NCBI GenBank assembly: GCA_963802635.1 | Contig: CAWDJJ010000001.1 | Location: forward strand, 2,728,001-2,792,000 | Source: CAVTLG01 sp963802635 | GTDB taxonomy: Bacteria > Chloroflexota > Ktedonobacteria > Ktedonobacterales > Ktedonobacteraceae | Length of the DNA stretch: 64,000 nt | Reading direction: 5' to 3' | The notes under the pieces: generated by a model | Told to the model about the DNA's origin: nothing | Database searches by the model: none | What the model saw: only the letters and a program-made list of their open reading frames with translations | Shown: positions 36,444 to 46,300 of the stretch, one piece after another | Layout: the number at the start of each line of letters is the position of its first letter | How positions within the stretch are numbered: position 1 is the stretch's first letter | Position numbers and translations under genes: made by a program

Positions 36444-37295
36444 ATGCCAATTGTATCTGATCTCATTGTGCTGGCAGGTGCCAGTATTGCCATCCTGGGA
36501 GCCTGGGCTTACTTTCGACGCTACCGGATTGTGCGACCACCAGTAGGGGTGTTTAATCGCAACGACATGGTATTGCTGATGGCTGGTATTATCATTATGC
36601 CTTATCTTTATCTCCTCCTACCCATCTGGCTGGCTGGAACCCTGCTAGGACTGGTGACATGTAGTATTCTCTACACCATCTGGGAACCAGTCTTGCAAGC
36701 ACGCACAGCCATCTGGCTTGTGGTATTACTGAACATGGGACTAGATCTCACTACCGCATGGTGGTTCGGGGCCAATCACGAAGTCTTTGTTATCATCAAT
36801 GATTTCATCGTCCTGCTGATCTGTATCGGGGTCAGCAATCTCTGGGTCCAGGGTGGCATTAAGGCACGTCATGTGATGATGCTAGCTGTCTTCCTCACAC
36901 TCTATGATACTATCGCAACCTCAATACTACCACTGATGCATGATATGATGCTGCATTTGGCTCCGCTACCGTTCGCACCTACGATGGTCTGGGGAAATGG
37001 TAGCGCGCTGGCTGGTATTGGCCTGGGAAACTTGATTCTGGCTGCGACTTTTCCCCTGGTGATGCGTAAAGCGTTTAGTCGTCGTGCGGGCCTGCTTGCA
37101 CTACTGCTGATGCCGAGCGTCATTGCAGGCATGATATTGTTACGGATAATCATGCCAACCAAAGGAGTATCTCCTGCCATGTTATTTCTAGGACCCATGA
37201 TAGTACTCCAGTACTTCTTCTGGCATAGACACCAGAAACGGGAACGCACTATGTGGCAATATTACGAACAGGAAGCGGGCCTGACGCAATTTTGA
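36444..37295 (+). CDS. Presenilin/signal-peptide-peptidase-like membrane protein, second catalytic Asp replaced by Asn
   Basis: The 283-residue protein has about nine helices. Three features recall the A22 intramembrane aspartyl proteases: YD at 154-155 in MMLAVFLTLYDTIATSILPL, a GxGD-like motif at 193-196 in ALAGIGLGNLILAATFPLVM, and a PAL-like SPAMLFLGP at 243-251 in the last helix. The spacing of 41 residues between YD and GLGN fits the family. The expected catalytic Asp of GxGD is Asn196, codon AAC at 37029-37031, one transition away from GAC. Either this is a pseudoprotease or the resemblance is structural only. It lies 20 bp after the AMP-ligase gene with GGGAGG as ribosome-binding site. 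A role in handling the short peptides is inferred. Confidence 0.6.
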   Translation: MPIVSDLIVLAGASIAILGAWAYFRRYRIVRPPVGVFNRNDMVLLMAGIIIMPYLYLLLPIWLAGTLLGLVTCSILYTIWEPVLQARTAIWLVVLLNMGLDLTTAWWFGANHEVFVIINDFIVLLICIGVSNLWVQGGIKARHVMMLAVFLTLYDTIATSILPLMHDMMLHLAPLPFAPTMVWGNGSALAGIGLGNLILAATFPLVMRKAFSRRAGLLALLLMPSVIAGMILLRIIMPTKGVSPAMLFLGPMIVLQYFFWHRHQKRERTMWQYYEQEAGLTQF

Positions 37296-37650
37296 TAGAA
37301 CTATTAGCCACATTGCCCCTTTATTCGCTCTCGATTTAAAGCAGCATGGCGATTATAATTTGAATAATTGCTATCGAGCAATTTCACTGATTGTAGGTTA
37401 TTACGCTTATTATCTCTGGCTGTGCCTGAAGGGTTAGTTCCTTTTCAATCCGTTTGCCTCTTGCTCAAGTCATTCTCTCCCATGCAATATTCATTCAATA
37501 GCCCTATGTTTTCGTGAGTTGTTGCACCTCATGCGGAATCTCGTGTACATTTATATGAGGAACCGGTGTACTGTTTTCGTTGAAAAAGGGCAAAATATCG
37601 CTCCTAATAAGCTATTAGGGACGATATCATCAAGGATGAGAACGAACGGA
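37296..37650. other. Intergenic region with a small hairpin after the peptide operon
   Basis: This AT-rich 355-bp gap contains a perfect 7-bp hairpin, AATTGCT (37366-37372) and AGCAATT (37377-37383) around a 4-nt loop, followed only by a short T-rich stretch. It may end the peptide-operon transcript. No gene was recognised. Confidence 0.35.
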
Positions 37651-38265
37651 ATGGCATCTTTTGCACTGATAAAACCGACTGTTGGGCTTGAGTCTGAATA
37701 TCTTGCGATGATTGATGAGTATAGAGAGGTTGGCGAGAGCTATCCTTATACCAACACTGAGCTAGCTCGCCGAAACTTTGCTGCATTCATCCAGGAGCTT
37801 AAAAATAGAACCCAGGGCATGGGACTCTCTACAGGAATACCACAGCAACAGACCTACTGGTTTGTCAAGGATGCGAAGACGATCATTGGCGAGATCCGTC
37901 TGCGACCGACTATAACACAGCCCTATGAGAAATATCTTGGACACATCGGCTACAATATCCGCTGGTCGCAACGTGGTAAGGGGTATGCGGCCCGCCAACT
38001 CGCTCTGGTCCTAGTTGAGGCACATCGATTGAAACTTCCGGGGGTTATGCTTACGATTCTGGGGGAAAACCCTGCTTCAGCGCGTGTGATCGAAAAGAAT
38101 GGTGGAAAGTTGTTGCAAGAGGTTGAGAATCTCACTGTGGTGCGTACATTTAGAGAGAATGGCAAGTGGAAGACCCAGGATGTTGAATATATAGGAGAAA
38201 GGTGGTTTCTCTACTGGATTGACCTCACTCATATAACCCCTGTGAAGCAGAAGGAAATACTTTAA
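37651..38265 (+). CDS. GNAT-family N-acetyltransferase
   Basis: The 204-residue protein has the GNAT core: strand KTIIGEIRLRPTI, the acetyl-CoA loop RWSQRGKGYAARQLALVLVE (R/QxxGxG/A type) and LTILGENPASARVIEKNGGK, the usual Asn-to-Lys region. The Leu-Gly-His-Ile-Gly-Tyr strand before the loop is typical of the family that modifies small molecules or ribosomal protein N termini. The substrate is not readable. The start is uncertain: MASFALI at 37651 is used; MRTNGM at 37636 is an alternative. Confidence 0.85.
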   Translation: MASFALIKPTVGLESEYLAMIDEYREVGESYPYTNTELARRNFAAFIQELKNRTQGMGLSTGIPQQQTYWFVKDAKTIIGEIRLRPTITQPYEKYLGHIGYNIRWSQRGKGYAARQLALVLVEAHRLKLPGVMLTILGENPASARVIEKNGGKLLQEVENLTVVRTFRENGKWKTQDVEYIGERWFLYWIDLTHITPVKQKEIL

Positions 38266-38341
38266 GGTGAGAGGAGATTTTTCGTGATATACTGTGCCAA
38301 GGTATTTTTGTCTCGCAATGATCTACGCAAGGAGGAAGCAC

Positions 38342-39556
38342 ATGCGACAAGAAGTTTACAACAGACGAATAGAAGGTACTAACGCTGCTTCTGAGGCTTC
38401 AGGGCCTGCTGCGGATGTTCTCCGCGATCCTCGTGCCTATGGGGTTCCTTGGCATGGGAATGCGATGTCAATCCAACCCGAACTGCAGGGAACGATTAAC
38501 CCCGCTCTTCTGATGACAGGAGGTGAACAAACATTCCTTCAGACCGACGTTCTAGCCGAAGATTTGACCTGGGAGAGAACGAATAACTCTGGCTCTGCGA
38601 TGGTGACGCAGGTTGTTGAGGGTTATCAGCATTTGAGGGAGCGTGACGCTCCCACCGTTCCACACAGAGCAGAAAGAGATATACAGAAAAAGAATGAGCA
38701 AAAGAAAGCAGCATATGACGATGCAAATACTGTGAGAGCCTATTTGAAAGCGGTTCATGGCACCTCCGTTCCAACCCAAGAAAAGATCAAGAAGTATGCA
38801 ACCCCTGAGGCAGTGTTTCGGAGAGCATATATAACCCCTGAGGCAGTGTTTCGGAGAGCACTGGACCTGAATCCACGCCTGAAGGATCTGATCGACGAGC
38901 GGTCCGTGCTAGAGGAAGCGCAGGCTTGGAAGGCCCTCCAAAAAGAGAGTCAAAAGAAACGGAAACGTGACGAAGCGCAGGTGAGTGAGACAGTGCCACG
39001 AAAGCGACAAAAGATAGATGAGCTGGTGAGAGCGTATTTGAGGAAGTATCACAGTATTACTATCCCATACATGGTAAAAGGCGAGATACTTCACTCAGTC
39101 GAGGAAATCCTTAAATATGCGAAACAGGAGCAGCTGGGGCTGAAGTTGACTGAGAAGTCTGTCAAACGGAAAGCTCGGGCCTGGAAGGCCGCCGAGGAGC
39201 AAGACACTCGCTATGAGAGTGACGGTGTGCAGCCGGGTGATGATGAAGACTCCCATCTCCTCCACACAGGACCTGTTCCGGGTCTAGGAACCACCACATA
39301 TGAAAAAAGGAGAGAGCAAAAGAAAGCAGCATATGATGATGCAAATACTGTGAGAGCCTATTTGAAAGCGGTTCATAACATCTCCGTTCAGGACAAGCGG
39401 CGGCAGTACACCAATGTCGGGGCAGTGCTTAAGAGAGCACTGGAACTGGGTCTAAACCTGGAGCATGTGACCAAGCAGTCCGTGCTAGAGGAAGCGCAGG
39501 CTTGGAAGGCCCGCCAACAAAGAAATCAAAAAAGCGTAAGCGATGACGAAGTGTAG
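38342..39556 (+). CDS. Triple-repeat basic protein with NLS-like clusters
   Basis: The 404-residue protein is not of a known family. After about 100 variable residues it has three copies of a 60-70-residue helical module: the first and third share KKAAYDDANTVRAYLKAVH and VLEEAQAWKA, the second reads LVRAYLRKYHSITIP and KRKARAWKAA. The first and third share about 63 bp of nearly identical DNA (38697-38759 and 39317-39379). An in-frame 33-bp duplication within module 1 repeats TPEAVFRRA. Between modules 1 and 2 are basic clusters, QKKRKRDE and PRKRQKIDE, resembling nuclear localisation signals. The start at 38342 has GGAGGAAG upstream. DNA binding or delivery to another cell are possible; nothing proves either. 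Confidence 0.65.
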   Translation: MRQEVYNRRIEGTNAASEASGPAADVLRDPRAYGVPWHGNAMSIQPELQGTINPALLMTGGEQTFLQTDVLAEDLTWERTNNSGSAMVTQVVEGYQHLRERDAPTVPHRAERDIQKKNEQKKAAYDDANTVRAYLKAVHGTSVPTQEKIKKYATPEAVFRRAYITPEAVFRRALDLNPRLKDLIDERSVLEEAQAWKALQKESQKKRKRDEAQVSETVPRKRQKIDELVRAYLRKYHSITIPYMVKGEILHSVEEILKYAKQEQLGLKLTEKSVKRKARAWKAAEEQDTRYESDGVQPGDDEDSHLLHTGPVPGLGTTTYEKRREQKKAAYDDANTVRAYLKAVHNISVQDKRRQYTNVGAVLKRALELGLNLEHVTKQSVLEEAQAWKARQQRNQKSVSDDEV

Positions 39557-39562
39557 CGAGAA

Positions 39563-39938
39563 CGCATAAAATCCTGGGCGGGCAGAGCTTCCAGCCTCTG
39601 TGCATCCAGGCAAACGCCCAGAAGCGCCTGAACCCGTTTGCCTGGGAAATAGGTGCGCAGGTTGGCGGTCCATTTCTCTTCCAGGGCTACCCGGCTTTCT
39701 GCACGTCGTCGCCGATGCCCAAGGGGATATTCCACCACGACTTTTTCAGTGGCTGTGCCATCCTGAAAGAACACCTGGACTGAGTTGGCTATCGAACGTT
39801 TCTAGTGAGCAAGCCAATCGCTATCATATACTGGATGCAATGATCGCGATCAGCAGGGTTAGTGAGCGGACCAGTCTTGTCGATAATACGGAGAGCCGCT
39901 TCCTGAGTGGTAAGCACTATTTTTTCGATCTGGCCCGC
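39563..39938 (-). pseudogene. Partial, internally deleted copy of the prpD 3' end
   Basis: Bases 39563-39803 match 48112-48349, the 3' part of prpD, at roughly 94 percent by eye. Bases 39804-39938 then match from 48471 onward, so about 121 bp present in the full gene are missing. The encoded residues include TATEKVVVEYPLGHRRRRAE and VALEEKWTANLRTYFPGKRV. The orientation is the same as the full gene. With the full prpD at 48093 it brackets the two WD40 genes. Confidence 0.9.
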
Positions 39939-39988
39939 CATTATACCGTGGAATATTCTGACTTACACCCAAAATGTGAAATATGAGT

Positions 39989-42900
39989 TCATAGCGTAGC
40001 CTCTTCAATTGCCCCCAAGGCTTGTAGCGATGCCTTCTGCGCCTTGTTCAGTCCTCGGATTCCGGTAATATTGAGCCGCTCGTAGGGTCGGTCGTGTCGC
40101 AGAGTCCGTAGAAGCTCAGCACTCTGCAGGTCCCACACGCGGATGGTGTTGTCATTGCCACAACTGGCGAGCAAACGGCCATCAGGGCTGACCCTGAGCG
40201 ACCACACCCCACCCTCGTGTCCCTTGAATATCCTCAAGCACTTCCCACTCTGCACCTCCCACCAGCGAATAGTTCCATCGCTGCCTCCACTGACCACTAC
40301 CTCGCCAGTTGGACTCCACACCACCGCAAACACACTGCCAGGATGCCCCTTCAAAGTTTGGACGAACTCTCCATCGGGGCAAGCCCTCTGGCTGCCCATA
40401 TCCCATACGAACAACTCCCCACCATCCTTGCCACCACCTCCGCTGACCAATCGCGTGCCATCTGGACTCCAGTCCACGCTTATCACCCTGCCACTATGTC
40501 CCTGCAGCTTCCCAAGCATCGTGCCGTCAGATGCCTCCCACAGGCAGATGCTCCCATCATCGCCACAACCGGCCAACCGTGTGCCGTCTGGACTCCAAGC
40601 CAGACGACGGATCCTGTGGTGCTGCCCAACCCAGCAACGGGTACGCGTCTGCATATTCCACACTTGCACCCCACGTACCAAGCTTCCACAGGCCAGCAGG
40701 TGCCCATCTGGACTCCACGCTATCCCATAGAACATGGTATCGTCGTGGTCAGGGTCCCGAAGGACCTGCACACAAGCCCCTGTGGTCGAGTCCCACAACC
40801 GGATGGCATTGTCCCGCCCACTACTGGCGAGCATCTGGCCGTCGGGACTCCACACGACCCCAAACAGATGCCAGCTATGGCCACGCAACACTCTGGGCCG
40901 CGCCGCGCCAGTCGCATCCCAGATGGTCACCAGCGTATCCGTGCCCGCACTGGCGAGCCGCGTGCTATCAGGACTCCAGGCCACGTCATGGAGGATGACT
41001 GCGCACCCCTCGACGACGCGCACGCACTGCCCACTTGTAACGTCCCATACCCGCACGGTGCCATCTTCACTGCCGCTGAGCAGTTCCCCGCTGTCGGAAG
41101 TGAAGGCAATACCATACACAACAGCAGTATGCCCACGCAGTGCTGCCCGATAGTTGCCCTGTTCCACATCCCAGAGCCAGATGGCATTGTCAAAGCCCGC
41201 ACCGGCTACCAGCCGTCCATCACCACTCCAGGCTACGGCAAACACCCGCTCTGTAAGCTCCATCAGCTTCTGGGGCAAGTGTAAGCTTTCTATCTTCCAC
41301 AGCTTGACCGTGTTATCCCAGCTTCCGCTGACCAGTTGGGTACCGTCTGGGGCAAAGGCCAGCGCCCACACACAGTGGGTATGCCCTGCCAGGGTCGCAA
41401 CGCAGGTAGCTGGCTGTGTTTCTTGCAAGCGCCACAGCCGGATGCTTCCATCAAAGCCGCCACTGGCCAGCAGACTGCCATCGGGACTCCAGGCGAGTGA
41501 GAACAAACGGCTACCATCACCAGACAGTATCTGTAGGTTCGTGCCGGATGTCACATCCCAGAGCCGGACAACCGCATCATCCCCACAACTGGCAAGCATG
41601 CGTCCATCAGGGGAAAAGGCGACGCCGATGACAATGTCAGTATGCCAGCCCGTCCAGAGTAAGACCCCCTGCTCCAGATCCCACAGCTTGACCGTGCCAT
41701 CATAGCTCACGGTGGCCAGAGTGCGTCCGCCTGGACTAAAAGCGAGGGCCCACAGTATATCGATATGTGCCTGCCAGGAGAGATATAAGCTCTGGCTGCC
41801 CTCGCGCCAGATACGCACCTCACCCTGCAAAGTGCCCGCAGCCCACCACTTTCCGTCGTGACTGGCAGCTACCGTCGTGATGACATTGAAAGCCTCAGTA
41901 AAGACAGCATCACGCAGAATGGTCCCGACCAATGAGGCATCCTGTATCTCGATACCCTGTAGATATACCCCACGAATGGAGAGATGAGAGAGATCCAGAC
42001 CGGAGAGATCCCCACGCAGCAACCGTAGGAGCGCGATCAGGTTTGCTGGCCCATAGCCTTGGGAATCATCGGCCTCTTTGCGTAATTGGTCGAGTAGGCT
42101 GAGCAACTGTGCCTCCACAGGACTCGCTCCTGTGGCCCCATCGGCTTGGCTCGGGAATATATGCTGCAATTCTGCGAGCAGGGGGGAGAGCAGCAGTCGC
42201 TCCTGGGTCTGCCGCACATATTCCTTGCTGTGAGCTTGGGAGAGGCCATACTGGATAAGTCTATCGAGGCAGCGATGCTTTATCTCGTGGCAAGCCTTTG
42301 TCACCAGGACTGCCGTTATATACTCTAGCACCACCGATTGCAACGTGAAACTGCCTCGGCGCTTTCCACGCTCGATCAGGGAACGTCGATAGCCTGCATC
42401 GATGGCTTCGAGTATCTGGATACGAAGTTCCTGGGTGACCAGGAGTGCTGACAGTTCATCAAGCGTTACTGGCTCACGTGCAATCGCCAGCCAGCAGAGC
42501 ACGCCTTGCTCCAGGGCCGAGAGGCGGGCGAATTGCTCGTCCAATAACTCGGTGACGTCTCCAAAGATAACTGTACCTCCGGCAAGGAACAAGTCAATTT
42601 TACTGCTGAACCGGTCGCTGATGGTCTCCGCTACGATCTTCAAGGCCAGTGGGTTGCCTGCATAGATCTCGATGAGGCTCTTCTGCTCAGAAGGAGTCCC
42701 AACCAACTTTTTCTCTGCGAAGATCTGTCGGCACGCAACGACATCCAATCCTGTCAGGCGGAGCGTCCGTACTGAGGGGTACCTGTCTTCCAACAGTCGG
42801 AGGTCTGCTGGCCCCTCGCGTGACGTGAGGAATAGGCAACTCTGATGAACGGTTTCTACCACTCGACGCAAAAGTAGCCCATATCCCTCAAAGCCAGGGC

Positions 42901-43342
42901 GAAAATGTCCTCTGACGTTGCCTTCCTGTAACAGACATTCCAGGTTATCCAGCACCACAAGGGCTCGCGTCTTGCGTAAGCACTCCATCAGAAGACTGAG
43001 GCGTTGTTCAAGGGTGGAGAGCCTTGCACTCAATGGCTGTGGGGAGAGTCTCTGGAGGCAGTCATCGAGTAACGTTTCGCACGAAGGGGCATCACGCAGC
43101 GAGCAAAATATGACATTCTCAAAGTGCTCTGAGAGTTGGTGCATCATACTGACCCCGAGGGCTGATTTGCCGATGCCACCCATGCCCAACATGCTCACCA
43201 CCCGGCAGCCATCCTGTACCACCCATTGGGAGAGTAAGGTCCGTTCCTCCTCGCGCCCATAAAAGCTCTCGATTGCCAGTGCGTTACCCCAATCCACCTG
43301 TGGCCCAGAGTCTTGCTCATTGTATGAGGTCTTCATTGACAT
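39989..43342 (-). CDS. NB-ARC/WD40 STAND protein
   Basis: The 1117-residue protein begins with a P-loop ATPase of the AP/NB-ARC type: VDWGNALAIESFYGREEE, Walker A MLGMGGIGKSALG (about 50-62), Walker B TRALVVLDNLECLL, and LFLTSREGPADL and GNPLALKIVA. A linker with pentapeptide-like LSGLDLSHLSIRGVYLQG follows, then about 14 WD40 repeats (typical units FSPDGRMLASCGDDAVVRLW and WSPDGTRLAGCGDDGSICLW) in two likely seven-bladed propellers. The end, ITGIRGLNKAQKASLQALGA, is shared with the next gene. No effector domain is visible at the N terminus, unlike the kinase-bearing paralogue. The start at 43342 has GAAAGGA upstream. These proteins sense a ligand through the propellers and oligomerise; defence or signalling roles are known for relatives. 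Confidence 0.9.
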   Translation of the reverse strand: MSMKTSYNEQDSGPQVDWGNALAIESFYGREEERTLLSQWVVQDGCRVVSMLGMGGIGKSALGVSMMHQLSEHFENVIFCSLRDAPSCETLLDDCLQRLSPQPLSARLSTLEQRLSLLMECLRKTRALVVLDNLECLLQEGNVRGHFRPGFEGYGLLLRRVVETVHQSCLFLTSREGPADLRLLEDRYPSVRTLRLTGLDVVACRQIFAEKKLVGTPSEQKSLIEIYAGNPLALKIVAETISDRFSSKIDLFLAGGTVIFGDVTELLDEQFARLSALEQGVLCWLAIAREPVTLDELSALLVTQELRIQILEAIDAGYRRSLIERGKRRGSFTLQSVVLEYITAVLVTKACHEIKHRCLDRLIQYGLSQAHSKEYVRQTQERLLLSPLLAELQHIFPSQADGATGASPVEAQLLSLLDQLRKEADDSQGYGPANLIALLRLLRGDLSGLDLSHLSIRGVYLQGIEIQDASLVGTILRDAVFTEAFNVITTVAASHDGKWWAAGTLQGEVRIWREGSQSLYLSWQAHIDILWALAFSPGGRTLATVSYDGTVKLWDLEQGVLLWTGWHTDIVIGVAFSPDGRMLASCGDDAVVRLWDVTSGTNLQILSGDGSRLFSLAWSPDGSLLASGGFDGSIRLWRLQETQPATCVATLAGHTHCVWALAFAPDGTQLVSGSWDNTVKLWKIESLHLPQKLMELTERVFAVAWSGDGRLVAGAGFDNAIWLWDVEQGNYRAALRGHTAVVYGIAFTSDSGELLSGSEDGTVRVWDVTSGQCVRVVEGCAVILHDVAWSPDSTRLASAGTDTLVTIWDATGAARPRVLRGHSWHLFGVVWSPDGQMLASSGRDNAIRLWDSTTGACVQVLRDPDHDDTMFYGIAWSPDGHLLACGSLVRGVQVWNMQTRTRCWVGQHHRIRRLAWSPDGTRLAGCGDDGSICLWEASDGTMLGKLQGHSGRVISVDWSPDGTRLVSGGGGKDGGELFVWDMGSQRACPDGEFVQTLKGHPGSVFAVVWSPTGEVVVSGGSDGTIRWWEVQSGKCLRIFKGHEGGVWSLRVSPDGRLLASCGNDNTIRVWDLQSAELLRTLRHDRPYERLNITGIRGLNKAQKASLQALGAIEEATL

Positions 43343-43383
43343 TGTCCTTTCTCTGTAACTCAAATGCTCCGACGTTCTTCGAT

Positions 43384-46300
43384 TTATGATGTAGCCTCAT
43401 CAATTGCGCCCAATGCTTGTAGCGAGGCGATCTCAGCCTCGTTGAGTCCTCTGATCCCGGTGATAGTGAGTCGCTCGTAGATGCGGTCGTGTCGCAGTGT
43501 CTGTAGATGGGCGTTCCTGGTCAAATCCCAGATCATGATGGCTCCATCCTCCCCGCAACTGGCGAGAAACTTTCCATCGGAACTCACTTTGAGGGACCGG
43601 ATTATTCCGTGATGTGCTTCTTGCGTACTCACACACGTTCCGCTCTCTACATCCCACCAACGCAGTATCCCATCAGAGCCTCCGCTGATCAACTGGTCTC
43701 TATGTCCATCCCTACGACGACACCAGACCAGCGCATAGACCATACCAGGATGGCCCTCAAAGGTTTGTATCCGCATGGCACGCTCGACATCCCAGAGAAA
43801 AAGTTCTCCACTGCTACTGTTACCGCTCCCACTGGCTAATCGCTTCCCATCAGGACTCCACACGAGGCCCATGATCCTACCTTGATGCCCTAACAGGCTC
43901 ACAGGGGCCGTGTCTTGTCTCTCTCGGCTCTGCCACAGATAGAGACCACCATCATCATCACCTCCCACCAACTGCGTGCTATCCGGACTCCAGGCGACAC
44001 GCCACAGAGGTTTCGGATGTGTCTGCCCGATGAAACGGAGACTACGTGTTGTCGCATTCCATACCTGTATGCCTTGCCCATAGGTTCCATGAGCTAGCTC
44101 GCTTCCATCGGGACTCCATGCCATGCCCAGTAATACAATCTTGGGATTCTCAAACCTGTGGATCGGGGTGTGAGAAGTAGGGTCCCATAGACAGAGGACT
44201 CCGTCCAAGCCGCAGCTAGAGAGATACTGCCCATCGGGACTCCATCCCACCCCTTCCACAATCCAGGTATGACTGTACAACACTTCGGGTGGCGTCGCCC
44301 CACCAGTATCCCAGAGGGTCACTTGCCCATTCACGCCACCGCTGACCAGATGTGTACCATCGGGACTCCAGTCCAGATCCCAGAGGGAAACCTCGTAGCC
44401 AGCGGTGACACGCACACACCGATAGTTTTCGACATCCCAGACACGCAGGGTGCCGTCTGCGCTGCCACTAAGGAGTCTTGTGCCATCAGGGGTAAAGGCC
44501 AGACCATAGACATCGGAGCTATGCCCATGCAGCACCGCTCGACAACAGTCAGCTTCCACGTCCCAGAGCCAGATCCCTTTGTCAGGATTGCAATAGGCCA
44601 GGGTTCGCCCATCGGGACTCCAGGCGACACATCTCGAATTGTCTGTATATCCTTCGAGTGTATGGAGCAATTGTCCACTTATCACCTTCCACAGCTTGAC
44701 CGTCTGATCCCTCCAACTCGTGCTGGCTAGAGTTCTGCCGTCAGGGGCGAACGCCAGACTCGCCACCCAGTTCGTCGTCTGCATCGAGAGGCGTGGGGAA
44801 AAAGTGGGAACTGCTCCTTGCTGCCTCGCCCACAAGCGAATCTCTCCATCCTTGTCGCCGCTAGCCATTAGATTCCCGTCCGGACTCCAGGCTAGCGCCC
44901 ACACGTGACTGGGATGCGTTAATGTGTGCAGATTCTCGCCGCTTTGTGGGTCCCAGAGCCGAACGGTTGTATCTAACCCCCCGCTGGCGAGCAGATGCCC
45001 ATCAGGGGCAAACGCCAGACAGAGAGGGTGATACTGATAACCTGTCCAGAGCAGGACACCACTCTCCACATCCCACAGTTTGATGGTGCCATCTGTACTC
45101 CCGCTGGCCAGGGTTCGTCCGTCCGGGCTGAAGGCGAGAGCATACACCAAATCTATGTGTGCCTGCCAGACCAAGTGGAGAGTCTGGGATTGGACTCCTT
45201 CCCAGATACGCACTTGCCCCTGGATACCACCCGCAGCCCACCACTTTCCGTCAAGGCTCATAACGACAGTCCAAGTGGCACTAACGGCGGAAGTCCAGAC
45301 GCAGTCGCGGATCAGTGCTCCAGCAACCGATGCATCATGTATCTCGATGCCCTGTAGATATACTCCACGAATAGAGAGATGGGAGAGATCCAGGCCGGAG
45401 AGATCTCCACGCAGCAACCGTAGGAGTGCGATCAGGTTTGCTGGTCCATAGCCTTGGGCATCATTGGTCTCTTTGCGTAACTGATCGAGTAGGCTGAGTA
45501 ACTGCTTCTCCACTGAAGCCGTAGGCATAGGGAAGGGGCTTGTCCCCTTCCTCTCTGCCTTTTGAGGCTCTTGTTCGATTTTATTGACTTGTCCCGGATA
45601 GACGCTCCGCAGCTTCCTGAGTAGTGGAGAGAGCAGCAGTCGCTCCTGGGTCTGTCGCACATATTCCTTGCTGTGAGCTTGGGAGAGGCCATGCTGGATG
45701 AGTCTATCGAGGCTGTGATGCTTTATCTCGTGGCAAGCCTTTGTCACCAGGACTGCCGTTACATACTCTAGCACTACCGATTGCAACGTGAAACTGCCCG
45801 CACGTTTTCCAGGCTCGATCAGGGAACGTCGATAGCCCGCATCGATGGCATCGAAGACTTGGGCGCACGACTCCTGAGTCACCAGGAGTGTTGATAGTTC
45901 ATCAAGCGTTACCGGCTCACGTACAATCGCCAGCCAGCAGAGCGCGCATTGCTCCAGGGCCGAGAGGCGTGCAAACTGCTCGTCAAGAAGATCAGTGATG
46001 CTGCCAAAGACCACAATCCCAGAGTCGAGGAACAGGTTAATCTCGCCTCCGAAAAGGTCAACGATGGTCCTGGCAACGATCTTCAAGGCCAGCGGATTGC
46101 CCACATAGATCTCGATGAGCCGCTCCATGTCTTTCTCCGTTCCGACCAGTTCTTTCTCCGCTAAGATCTGTTTGCAAGCGGAGATATCCAGTCCCGTCAG
46201 ACGGAGCATCCGCACAGAGGAGTGCTTGCTTGCCAGCAATCTCAACTCTTCGGGTTCCTCCCGCGAGGTCAATAACAGACAACTCTGATGCTCTGTTTCA

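Noticed and set aside
40143..41705. Several long plus-strand open frames opposite the WD40 repeats
   Set aside because: They are antisense shadows: their periodic Pro/His/Thr/Ser pattern follows the WD40 period on the minus strand.
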